From assembly GCA_003662305.1 (NCBI GenBank), contig QMXU01000001.1, forward strand, positions 1 to 30,820: a stretch of DNA of 30,820 nt. Reading direction: 5' to 3'. Source of the DNA: Candidatus Hecatellales archaeon. GTDB lineage: Archaea; Thermoproteota; Bathyarchaeia; Hecatellales; Hecatellaceae. Shown here piece after piece: positions 7,001 through 13,174 of the stretch. The notes beneath the pieces were generated by a model. It was not told where the DNA came from, searched no databases, and saw only the letters and a list, made by a program, of their open reading frames with translations. Position numbers and translations under genes: made by a program. Numbering within the stretch: the stretch's first letter is position 1; the number at the start of each line of letters is the position of its first letter.

Positions 7001-7465
7001 TTACATCTTCCTCCTGCTTACGCCTACGGCTCTACCCTTTCTGCCGGTGGTCCTGGTTTTCTGGCCTCTGACCTTCAGCCCAAGCATATGTCTAACGCCT
7101 CTCCAGCACCGCAGGGACTTCAGGAATTCTATGTCAAGCTTCTGGCGTAGTTCTAGGTCGGCGCCGTAGAGGTGGAGGTCTCTTCCCGTTTCTAGGTCCT
7201 TCCTCCTGTCGTAGAGGAAGCCTGGTATGCCGTAGTTTTGAGGGTTAGCGATAACGTCCTCAAGCTTTTTAACATCCTCATCGGAGAGGAAGCCCACCTT
7301 CAGGTCTGGGTTAAGGTTTACAGCCAGAGCTGCAGCCCTAGCGAAATTCAGTCCAACACCTTTAATCTTAGCCAGACCGTAAGCTAACTTCTTCGACCCG
7401 TCTATATCTGTGCCGCAAATACGCACAATATGCCTGAAGCCTTCAGACAAACCCCCATCCACCAT
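7001..7465 (-). CDS. rps13: 30S ribosomal protein uS13
   Basis: Head protein of the small subunit that contacts the P-site tRNA and 50S. The 154 residues show FRHIVRICGTDIDGSKKLAYGLAKIKGVG (H2TH-like rRNA-binding segment), YGIPGFLYDRRKDLETG and the basic C-terminal RCWRGVRHMLGLKVRGQKTRTTGRKGR. It is the first gene of the operon. The ATG at 7465 lies about 28 bases from a TATA box at 7491-7496, so its transcript is probably leaderless or nearly so, as expected for the head of this operon. Confidence 0.97.
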   Translation of the reverse strand: MVDGGLSEGFRHIVRICGTDIDGSKKLAYGLAKIKGVGLNFARAAALAVNLNPDLKVGFLSDEDVKKLEDVIANPQNYGIPGFLYDRRKDLETGRDLHLYGADLELRQKLDIEFLKSLRCWRGVRHMLGLKVRGQKTRTTGRKGRAVGVSRRKM

Positions 7466-7490
7466 GTAAGCATAAAAAACCTAACCAAAA

Positions 7491-7496
7491 TATATA
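7491..7496 (-). promoter_or_regulatory. TATA box of the rps13 operon
   Basis: The minus strand reads GTTTATATATTTTGG, a strong archaeal TATA match. The distance to the rps13 ATG (7465) is about 26-31 bases, so transcription should start within a few bases of the ATG. It is the only promoter-like site seen upstream of this seven-gene run. Confidence 0.65.
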
Positions 7497-7625
7497 AACG
7501 TAAATATACAAAAGTGTTGAATTAACAAGGAAAACAACAGTGAGCTATAAGGACTCTACAAAAGTTGAAATTCATGAGTAACTTCTCGAAAGCTAATCGT
7601 TACCCACCTTTCTTTATTGCCGTTA

Positions 7626-7973
7626 TCATTTAAACGGAATGAAGTCTTGAAGTTTTCCTTCCGTGAAGCTTCTCTTAAAGAAATCCCTAAACATTTCTGA
7701 TAAAGTCTTAGATTCTGTATCGAAAGCTATGCCCACATATTTTGATTCACCTACTTTTAGGTTCTTCCAGAAGGAGTCTTCAGCTTCAAGGTTTATAGGC
7801 AATAATATCCCTCCTCTGAAAATCAGAATTAACCTGTCATTCTTCCGCTTATAAGCGAAGCCTTTAATTATTCCATAATTTTCCTCGAGCCGCTTAAACT
7901 CCATTATTCCACTGTATTCCTCAAGCCTCTCCTCTTCGCTTTTCTCCCTCTCTTTCTCCAAAAATTCAAGCAA
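7626..7973 (-). CDS. Unrecognised 115-residue protein, orphan next to integrase remnant
   Basis: I do not recognise this protein. It starts with a charged helix (FLEKEREKSEEERLEEY) followed by alternating β-like segments (YGIIKGFAYKRKNDRLILIFRGGILLP, VGESKYVGIAFDTES) and an aromatic/basic tail (FRDFFKRSF). There are no cysteines, signal peptide or membrane segments; it should be a small soluble protein. Base composition is more AT-rich than the flanking ribosomal genes. The first start in frame is TTG 7973. An ATG at 7989-7987 is one base out of frame across a run of five T (7975-7979); deleting one base there would give a protein starting MDKENLLEFLEK, so a sequencing slip or a small frameshift is possible. 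Lying between rps13 and a tRNA-abutting integrase-like fragment, it may be cargo of a decayed element. Confidence 0.6.
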   Translation of the reverse strand: MLEFLEKEREKSEEERLEEYSGIMEFKRLEENYGIIKGFAYKRKNDRLILIFRGGILLPINLEAEDSFWKNLKVGESKYVGIAFDTESKTLSEMFRDFFKRSFTEGKLQDFIPFK

Positions 7974-8144
7974 ATTTTTCCTTATCCATACTTATAATCA
8001 CAAAATAAAGGTAAACCTTCTGCGCTATCAACGTTTCGCCTTAACCTGAATAGCCCTAAAAGAAGGCCTTTTAACTTAAAGGAGGGACATGTAATAAATG
8101 AAAAATAAGCTCAGAAACAAAACATTTTTAAGCAAGTAGCTTAG
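7974..8144. other. AT-rich stretch without a recognisable gene
   Basis: About 170 bases of AT-rich sequence between the orphan gene and the integrase-like fragment. It includes the probable promoter of the orphan gene on the minus strand and a ribosome-binding-like AAAGGAGGGACATG on the plus strand near 8080, but the plus-strand frame after it closes within a few codons (ATG TAA). I see no RNA gene or repeat in it. Confidence 0.4.
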
Positions 8145-8309
8145 GGCAGTGTAAGAGCTGGTTCAGAGTCTGGCAGGCTGCAACTCCAGCCCAGCCAGCG
8201 GGTGGCAACCCCCGAGGAAGCCGAACAGCTTATCGCAGAAGGATGGATATACATTGCAACCCTGCCAAACGGCAAGGTCGTCCTCAGCCGATGTCTGGAA
8301 AAACAGTAG
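8145..8309 (+). pseudogene. C-terminal fragment resembling an archaeal tyrosine integrase
   Basis: An open frame of 54 codons with no plausible start follows an in-frame TAG at 8142 and ends with TAG at 8307-8309. Its second half reads VATPEEAEQLIAEGWIYI then ATLPNGKVVLSRCLEKQ. This matches, from memory, the C-terminal tail pattern of many archaeal site-specific integrases (a V-A-x-T-x-E-E-A-x-x-L-I-x-x-G-[FW]-x-Y segment, then a short β-strand after the catalytic domain). None of the catalytic Arg/His/Tyr boxes is present, so it can only be a remnant. The stop codon is immediately followed by the encoded CCA of tRNA-Ala on the other strand, the usual integration context. No start, ribosome-binding site or intact partner was found nearby. 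Confidence 0.45.
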
Positions 8310-8387
8310 TGGTGGACCGGGCGGGACTTGAACCCGCGACCTCCCGGATGCCAACCGGACGTTCATTCCAGGCTGAACTACCGGCCC
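8310..8387 (-). tRNA. tRNA-Ala (anticodon GGC), CCA encoded
   Basis: The minus strand folds into a full cloverleaf. The acceptor stem GGGCCGG pairs with CCGGTCC and includes a G3·U70 wobble, the alanine identity element. The D arm is GTTC/GAAC; the anticodon stem TCCGG/CCGGG encloses loop TTGGCAT with anticodon GGC at 8352-8350; the T arm is GCGGG-TTCAAGT-CCCGC. The discriminator base is A, followed by an encoded CCA (8312-8310). No intron is seen. It lies downstream of L37e on the same strand, and a TATA-like TTTAAATC at 8442-8435 is well placed for its own transcription. The 3' end abuts the integrase-like fragment. Confidence 0.95.
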
Positions 8388-8434
8388 TTATACTGTTTAG
8401 GGTTGGCATCGTTCTAGTTTTCAGGTTGAGGGTG

Positions 8435-8442
8435 GATTTAAA
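8435..8442 (-). promoter_or_regulatory. Candidate TATA box for tRNA-Ala
   Basis: The minus strand reads TTTAAATC. Initiation about 25 bases downstream, near 8413, would leave a 5' leader of about 25 bases to be removed by RNase P. Position is suitable; no other TATA-like site lies closer to the tRNA. Confidence 0.4.
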
Positions 8443-8475
8443 CTTTACAAAGACGAGAATATGAAGCCTTCAGCT

Positions 8476-8622
8476 TTACGGTTTGAAGGTTTTCTTGAGT
8501 TTTTTCGATGCTCCGTACCCGCAGGCTGAGCAGCGTTTTTTGCGGATGTGGTAGGTGTGGCGTCCGCATCGGCGGCATCGACGGTGGACGGGCTTGTTGA
8601 ACTTTCCCATGTTGATAGCCAT
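8476..8622 (-). CDS. rpl37e: 50S ribosomal protein eL37 (L37e)
   Basis: Small zinc-ribbon ribosomal protein found in archaea and eukaryotes. The 48 residues read MAINMGKFNKPVHRRC, then RRCGRHTYHIRKKRCSACGYG and a basic tail ending KKLKKTFKP. The four cysteines (C-x2-C and C-x2-C) form the zinc site. It starts at ATG 8622, preceded by AGAGGTGG as ribosome-binding site and an in-frame TAG; an alternative ATG four codons later exists. It is 25 bases downstream of lsm, a pairing that is conserved in archaea. Confidence 0.93.
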   Translation of the reverse strand: MAINMGKFNKPVHRRCRRCGRHTYHIRKKRCSACGYGASKKLKKTFKP

Positions 8623-8647
8623 CTTCTATCCACCTCTTTACCAGGGT

Positions 8648-8881
8648 TCAGCCTGTTTTGGGAGGTGAGATGAGGATGACGTTGTCTCCTCTGACGATTA
8701 TGGTTCCAAGCTTGTCGGCTTTGTCGGCTGAGGATACGTCTTCCGCTTCGCCCAGCAGAAGGTTCATATGCTGGTCGAATCCCTGCAGTTTTCCACGGAT
8801 GCTTCTTCCACCCTTCAGTTTAACCAGCACGATTTTCCCAAGACTTTCTTCCAGCAGTTTTGTCGCCATATCCTCGGGCAT
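8648..8881 (-). CDS. lsm: Archaeal Sm-like RNA-binding protein (SmAP/Lsm)
   Basis: Forms a heptameric ring that binds U-rich RNA. The 77 residues show Sm1 (LGKIVLVKLKGGRSIRGKLQGFDQHMNLLLGEAEDV) and Sm2 (LGTIIVRGDNVILISP), with the conserved D-x-H-M-N-L and the RGD(N) that form the RNA pocket. ATG 8881 is preceded by TTGGAGGACATCTC, a good ribosome-binding site; the in-frame ATG four codons later is less likely. It is upstream of rpl37e and likely cotranscribed. A 16-base perfect-arm inverted repeat lies just upstream at 8903-8918. Confidence 0.95.
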   Translation of the reverse strand: MPEDMATKLLEESLGKIVLVKLKGGRSIRGKLQGFDQHMNLLLGEAEDVSSADKADKLGTIIVRGDNVILISPPKTG

Positions 8882-8902
8882 GAGATGTCCTCCAACGTCG
8901 GC

Positions 8903-8918
8903 GGAGGCTTGAGCCTCC
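8903..8918. repeat. Inverted repeat in the lsm leader
   Basis: Arms GGAGGCT and AGCCTCC flank TG. With a TATA-like TTTAAAAT on the minus strand just upstream (8923-8930), the repeat would be at or near the transcription start of lsm. It could be an operator or a leader hairpin. GGCT/AGCC words are very common in this genome, so chance is a real alternative. Confidence 0.3.
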
Positions 8919-8969
8919 AGACATTTTAAAGCTTAACTTGTTGAAATAGTTTTAGGTGGAAACAGCGGG

Positions 8970-9461
8970 TTGAGGAGGCATTTCATCAAGGTTAAAGATT
9001 TCAGGAGGCTGCTTGAAAGCCTTCCTGAACCTCTTGGGGACAGGCTATCGCAAGGTCTTCCTAAAAAGTTCAATGTTGAGGTTGGGGAGGCTGAGGAGGG
9101 CTTCAAGGTATACTTGGTTGATGGTAAGCCTCTTCTCCTCGTGGATGGAGATGGAAGGGTTATGCCTCCTCTAACAGCCTCCGAAAGCCTTGCTATGCTT
9201 CCCCGAGTGGTGGTAGACAGGGGGGCGATACCTCATATTTGCAATGGGGCTGACGTTATGCGCCCCGGCATCGTTCAGGTTGAAGGAGAGTTCGACGGGA
9301 AATCGCTGGTTGTCGTGGTTGACGTTGACCACCGAAAGCCCTTAGCCTTAGGCGTGGCTCTGCTTTCCTCCCGGGAGGTTAGACGCTGCGAAAAAGGCAA
9401 AATGGTTAAAACAATCCACTATGTGGGAGATAAAATTTGGAATCTTTATAGAAATCTTTAG
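8970..9461 (+). CDS. PUA-domain RNA-binding protein (MCT-1-like)
   Basis: Archaeal protein of the MCT-1/DENR-related group: an N-terminal domain of about 75 residues, then a PUA domain (about 79-156). The PUA part has VVVDRGAIPHICNGADVMRPG, VVVVDVDHRKPLALGVALLSS and the C-terminal KMVKTIHYVGDKIWNL, all characteristic. Eukaryotic MCT-1 acts in translation re-initiation and ribosome recycling; in archaea a tRNA/rRNA-binding role is inferred only. The 163 residues are the normal length. The first start is TTG 8970, preceded by AGGTGG about ten bases upstream. It is divergent from lsm and followed, after a 155-base gap, by sepF. Confidence 0.88.
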   Translation: MRRHFIKVKDFRRLLESLPEPLGDRLSQGLPKKFNVEVGEAEEGFKVYLVDGKPLLLVDGDGRVMPPLTASESLAMLPRVVVDRGAIPHICNGADVMRPGIVQVEGEFDGKSLVVVVDVDHRKPLALGVALLSSREVRRCEKGKMVKTIHYVGDKIWNLYRNL

Positions 9462-9550
9462 GGCGTAAAAGCCTCTTATATTCTGCGTCAAGCCCTCTAG
9501 AAAGTATTATATTTGAGTATAAAGGCTTTATAGTTGAATTGGGGAGAAGC

Positions 9551-9558
9551 TATAAATA
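9551..9558 (+). promoter_or_regulatory. TATA box upstream of sepF
   Basis: TATAAATA is a near-consensus archaeal TATA box. Initiation about 25 bases downstream gives a leader of some 35 bases containing GGAG as ribosome-binding site at 9604-9607. A GC hairpin (CCGGC-GTCA-GCCGG, 9573-9586) coincides with the expected initiation region. The rest of the 9462-9616 gap shows only AT-rich sequence. Confidence 0.5.
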
Positions 9559-9616
9559 GTGTAAAGTTAGGTCCGGCGTCAGCCGGCTCTTGGGGGCTGG
9601 ATAGGAGAAGGTTAAT

Positions 9617-9925
9617 TTGAACTCCCAGCCTATGCCTGTTCAGGCTGAAGGAAAGTCTGAAGAGAAGCCTTTAGCCTACGTTAAAGCCTTACCGTTGAAG
9701 GAGTATAACGACCTCGAGAAGATTAAGGCTGAGCTTAGGGATGGAAACGTTCTGATAGTTAAGCTTACCCCCCTAGCCATAAGCAGCATTGAGGCTGTTA
9801 AAGACGCTATAGAAGAGCTTAAAGCCTTCGTGGAAACCATCGGCGGGGACATAGCACGCCTGGGAGAGGAGAGAATAGTTCTAACTCCCCCCACCATCAA
9901 AATATGGCGTAAGAAAACTCAGTAA
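9617..9925 (+). CDS. sepF: SepF-like cell division protein (DUF552)
   Basis: Archaeal SepF anchors FtsZ to the membrane. The 102 residues match the DUF552 core: YVKALPLKEYNDLEKIKAEL, GNVLIVKLTPLA, KAFVETIGGDIARLGEERIV and the terminal LTPPTIKIWR, in that order. The start is TTG 9617 with GGAG 10 bases upstream. The roughly 17 residues before the core are polar (with SQPMPVQAEGKSEEK) and do not form the obvious N-terminal amphipathic helix that membrane-binding SepF proteins use. It may therefore be a soluble paralogue or have another start. No ftsZ is in the window. The last seven bases overlap the convergent fttA stop. Confidence 0.88.
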   Translation: MNSQPMPVQAEGKSEEKPLAYVKALPLKEYNDLEKIKAELRDGNVLIVKLTPLAISSIEAVKDAIEELKAFVETIGGDIARLGEERIVLTPPTIKIWRKKTQ

Positions 9926-11877
9926 AGCCTAAGGGTTTCAAGGTTCTCAGGCGCATCACTGCTTATTTTGAACATTCGCTCGACCGTTGAGCTTAGGTCC
10001 AGACACTTCGATTTCTCACCGTGGCCTACCACAACCCTGTGAGGCCTCGGATTCAAACGTTTAACGTAGTTTAGTAGCTGGCTTCTGTCGCTGTGCCCTG
10101 AGAAGCCTTCCACCGATTCAACTCTGAGCTTCACGTTTATCACTTCAACCTTGCCTTCATGGTTTATCATGGTTACATCTCTCATTCCGCTTTGAAGCCG
10201 CCTGCCAAGGGTTCCCTCTATCTGGTAGCTTACCAGGATAACCATGTTCCTACTGTCGGAGGCAAGCTCGCGGAAGTATTCTATGGCAGGCCCCCCTTCA
10301 AGCATTCCGGAGGTGGCTAGGATTATGCAGGGAGGCCCTGTTATCACCTCGCTTCTGGCGTCAGCATTCTTAATGTTTACGAAATATTCAGACTGGAAAG
10401 GGTTAACATTCTCGTGGAGGATCATGTTCTGAATTTCCTTTGACATGTATTCAGGGTAGGCTGTGTGGATGGCTGTAACCTCGTTGACCATTCCTTCGAT
10501 GTAGATGGGTGCCTCCGGGATTTTCCCTCCACGCATATACTGGTTAAGCACGAGCATTATTTCTTGGGCTCTTCCAACCGCCAGCACGGGAACCAAGACT
10601 TTGCCTCCAGCCTTCAGGGTTTCAGCAACCAGTGAGGCGAATCTTTCTTCCACCTCGCGGCGTGGAGGCATAAGGTCCTCCGGCGAGCCGTAGGTTGACT
10701 CCATGATTAGGGTTTCAACCCTTGGAAAGCTGGCTACAGCTGACTCCAGCAGCATGGTTTTAGCGAACTTGAAGTCTCCCGTGTAAACTATGTTGTGGAG
10801 GCCTTCTCCAATGTGCAGGTGAACTATGGCTGAACCTAGAATATGGCCGGCATTGTGGAGGGTTAACTTGACGTCTGGCGCAATGTCGGTGACTATTCCA
10901 TACCTTAAAGGTATGGTGTGCAAGACCATTTCCCGGACGTCTTTCTGGTCGTAGGGTGGAATTACACCTTCCCTTGAGAGCACATCCAAGTAGTCAAGCT
11001 GGAGGAGAGACATAAGGCTTAAAGTCGGCTCAGAGCAGTACACCGGCCCGTCGTACCCGTACTTGTACAGGAAGGGTAGAAGCCCGCAGTGGTCTAAGTG
11101 GGCATGTGAAATGACGACGGCGTCGAGGCTTGAAAGGTCGAACTCGTTCAGGTCTATCCTAGGGAAGCTGTCTTCGGGGTTGAGGGTTCCAGGGTTTATT
11201 CCGCAGTCTAAGAGGATGCTGCTTTCACGTGTCCGCACTAGGATGGCTGAACGTCCAACCTGGCGGAAGCCTCCGAGAAGGGTTACCAGCACCTCCTGGC
11301 TCTTGTAGAGGGGGGTTCTGAAGATTCTTTCGCCAACGTTTCTCAGGATACGCTGGCGTTCTTTTACTTCCTGGTATAGGTAGTGGCGGATGTGAGCTAT
11401 TATCTTGGAGGGTATGGGTGGAGCTCTGAGGATTCTGGGCCTCCACTTGGTAACCTTGATTATTTCCTGGAGGGTTGCACCGTTCTTTGATATTACAAGG
11501 CCTGGCTTCTTGGCTTCGATAACCACTTCTCCAATATTTTGGTCGAAGAGTATGTTGGTTATTTCAGCTTCCTCGGGAACTATGGAGCGGATGAATTTCT
11601 CAGCTTCCTCAGGCTTCATCCGGATGCTTGGGTCTGAACGCAGCGTTATACGCTTCCTTATGAGGCTGACGATGTCAGAGACAATATAGCTTTGGCTGAG
11701 CAGGATTTCAGGCTTCTTCGTGTAGATGGCAAGCCTCGGCCCTTCAAATTCAACCCTGGTTATCTCGGCTTCCCTAGGAACATGCTGGAGGATAATCTGC
11801 ATTATCTTCGCTTGGGTTGTTTCAGCAGGCTGAGCCTGACTCTGGTCGACCTTAGAACTGGACCTCGAACTAGGCAT
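9919..11877 (-). CDS. fttA: Transcription termination factor FttA (aCPSF1), KH/metallo-β-lactamase/β-CASP nuclease
   Basis: Archaeal CPSF73-like ribonuclease that cleaves nascent transcripts and terminates transcription. The 652 residues have two N-terminal KH-type segments (to about 150, including EEAEITNILFDQNIGEVVIEAKKPG), a metallo-β-lactamase core from about 195 with the metal motif SHAHLDHCG (His258, His260, Asp262, His263), TGDFKFAKT and MESTYG, then a β-CASP domain (VLVPVLAVGRAQEIMLVL, IILATSGMLEGGP) and the C-terminal motif SGHSDR followed by VVVGHGE. Length is normal. The ATG overlaps the psmB stop by eight bases, so the two are translationally coupled, a linkage seen in other archaea. 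Confidence 0.95.
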   Translation of the reverse strand: MPSSRSSSKVDQSQAQPAETTQAKIMQIILQHVPREAEITRVEFEGPRLAIYTKKPEILLSQSYIVSDIVSLIRKRITLRSDPSIRMKPEEAEKFIRSIVPEEAEITNILFDQNIGEVVIEAKKPGLVISKNGATLQEIIKVTKWRPRILRAPPIPSKIIAHIRHYLYQEVKERQRILRNVGERIFRTPLYKSQEVLVTLLGGFRQVGRSAILVRTRESSILLDCGINPGTLNPEDSFPRIDLNEFDLSSLDAVVISHAHLDHCGLLPFLYKYGYDGPVYCSEPTLSLMSLLQLDYLDVLSREGVIPPYDQKDVREMVLHTIPLRYGIVTDIAPDVKLTLHNAGHILGSAIVHLHIGEGLHNIVYTGDFKFAKTMLLESAVASFPRVETLIMESTYGSPEDLMPPRREVEERFASLVAETLKAGGKVLVPVLAVGRAQEIMLVLNQYMRGGKIPEAPIYIEGMVNEVTAIHTAYPEYMSKEIQNMILHENVNPFQSEYFVNIKNADARSEVITGPPCIILATSGMLEGGPAIEYFRELASDSRNMVILVSYQIEGTLGRRLQSGMRDVTMINHEGKVEVINVKLRVESVEGFSGHSDRSQLLNYVKRLNPRPHRVVVGHGEKSKCLDLSSTVERMFKISSDAPENLETLRLY

Positions 11878-12526
11878 ACTTAGCCTTTTCCTCCTCGCTG
11901 AGCTCCTTGAAGCCTTTACTGTCTATGATGGCGACGTCGAAACTGTCCCCGCTGGCGGCATCCCGCCGCATAGCAGCCTTAACAGCCTTAACCATCAGCG
12001 GGACAGCTTCCTCAACAGTCATATCCTCTTTATATCCGTCCTCAAGAATGCCGAAGGCAACAGGCGAGCCGGAGCCCGTGGCAAAAAACTTTTTCTCTTC
12101 AGTCAGGCTTCCGAAGGGGTCAAGCGAGAAGATGTGCGGCCCTTCGCTGTCCACTCCGGCGATTATAGCTTGGATGATTAGGGGTAGAAGCCTGTTATAG
12201 AAGAGGACGTTGGATGCAAGCCTTGCAGCTGAAGCTACAGGCATGGGGCGTTTGTTGTTAAGCTTGTAGAGGCTTGCGTTAACCCTTAGAATTTCCAGTA
12301 CGGCTTGAGCGTCCGCTACGACGCCTGCCATGGTCATGGCTAGGTGGTCGTCTATTCTGTGAACTTTTTTTCCGTGTTTGTGGGCTATGAAGTATCCCAT
12401 GGTAACCCTTGTATCGGTGGCCAGCACTACACCGTCCTTGCATACAGCACCGACAGTGGTGGTTCCCTTATACTGTAGGCTGCTTGCCTTTTCACGCCAA
12501 TCTGGATGGTACATAACAGGCTGCAA
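11870..12526 (-). CDS. psmB: Proteasome β subunit
   Basis: Catalytic subunit of the 20S proteasome. The 218 residues include a 21-residue propeptide ending YKG and then TTTVGAVCKDGVVLATDTR, so Thr22 becomes the N-terminal nucleophile after autocleavage; catalytic Asp (in ATDTR) and the Lys of KHGKKVHRI are present, as is GSGSPVAFGIL with the Ser/Asp-type SGDSFDVAII near the end. It should be assembled with α subunits (gene not in the window) in the cytoplasm. ATG start. fttA follows with an eight-base overlap. A promoter should lie in 12527-12620, where several TTTAAG-like sequences occur, but I cannot pick one. Confidence 0.96.
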   Translation of the reverse strand: MQPVMYHPDWREKASSLQYKGTTTVGAVCKDGVVLATDTRVTMGYFIAHKHGKKVHRIDDHLAMTMAGVVADAQAVLEILRVNASLYKLNNKRPMPVASAARLASNVLFYNRLLPLIIQAIIAGVDSEGPHIFSLDPFGSLTEEKKFFATGSGSPVAFGILEDGYKEDMTVEEAVPLMVKAVKAAMRRDAASGDSFDVAIIDSKGFKELSEEEKAKYA

Positions 12527-12690
12527 CTCCCACCGTTGTTTAAGCTTCAGTCGGCTTAAAACAGGCTTAAAACCTATGGAAGGAGGTCTGTACTTTTTGA
12601 ATACCCAACGTAAGATAAAAACATTACTCTTAACAGGACGGTGAACCCTTCAGCCAGACAAACCCTTTCAAGAACCCTTGAAAAATAAAA

Positions 12691-12698
12691 ATTTAAAA
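12691..12698 (+). promoter_or_regulatory. Candidate TATA box of the UPF0179 gene
   Basis: ATTTAAAA follows an A-rich stretch and lies about 30 bases upstream of the ATG at 12725, as for a leaderless or near-leaderless transcript. The remainder of the 200-base gap shared with psmB shows no gene or RNA that I can support. Confidence 0.45.
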
Positions 12699-12724
12699 CC
12701 GAGGTTCCCCTAGAGAGACTTGGG

Positions 12725-13174
12725 ATGGCCGGTAAAATCTTCACCTTTTTAAGCGAAAAGCTTGCTAAAACAGGATACATTTTCATCTATGAGGGAGAGG
12801 CGACTCCCTGCGTTGAATGCGAATTCTACAAGGTCTGCCATGGAAAGCTTAAACCTAACATGGCCTACCGGGTTGTGGAGGTTAAAGACAAGAAGGTTGA
12901 ATGTCCTGTTTTAGGTCCATCCTGCCTGGTGAGGGTTGAGCAGGCTGAGATTGAGGCTGCCGTTGAAGTTAAACAGGCTTTAGAGGGAGCCTTAATCAGG
13001 TTTAACCCACAGGAGTGCGGGCTGCTTACATGCCAGTACTTTAACCTGTGCGTTCCCGTAGGGCTTGAAGGCGGGAATAAAGCCTGTAAAATAGTCGGTG
13101 TTTCGGAGGCTTTCACTTGCCCTCAGAGGGGGGTGAGGCTTGCCCGGGTTTCTCTTCAGCTTCAGAAGGCTTAG
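12725..13174 (+). CDS. UPF0179 family cysteine-rich protein
   Basis: Conserved archaeal protein of unknown function. The 149 residues start KIFTFLSEKLAKTGYIFIYEG and hold ten cysteines: C29-x2-C32-x5-C38, C60, C67, then C98-x4-C103-x5-C109, C121 and C132 (with ATPCVECEFYKVC and QECGLLTCQYFNLC). Such clusters suggest two metal or Fe-S sites, which is an inference. The sequence pattern is the whole UPF0179 family length. The ATG suits a leaderless transcript. The 3' end overlaps the convergent FKBP gene by 62 bases, so the conserved FTCPQRGVRLARV segment is antisense to that gene's C-terminal tail. Confidence 0.9.
   Translation: MAGKIFTFLSEKLAKTGYIFIYEGEATPCVECEFYKVCHGKLKPNMAYRVVEVKDKKVECPVLGPSCLVRVEQAEIEAAVEVKQALEGALIRFNPQECGLLTCQYFNLCVPVGLEGGNKACKIVGVSEAFTCPQRGVRLARVSLQLQKA

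Noticed and set aside
8163..8464. Open frames on both strands through the tRNA-Ala gene, with peptides such as GRSRVQVPPGPP or AGLEPATSRMPTGRS
   Set aside because: These are well-known spurious translations of tRNA sequence; the cloverleaf explains the bases.
8445..8633. Minus-strand frame over L37e (62 codons)
   Set aside because: Alternative phase of the L37e gene; the 48-codon frame has the zinc-ribbon cysteines and ribosome-binding site.
9469..9528. Possible stem of AAGCCTCTTATA with TATAAAGGCTT downstream of the PUA gene
   Set aside because: Imperfect, with a long loop, and built from words that are common throughout the genome; not supported as a terminator.
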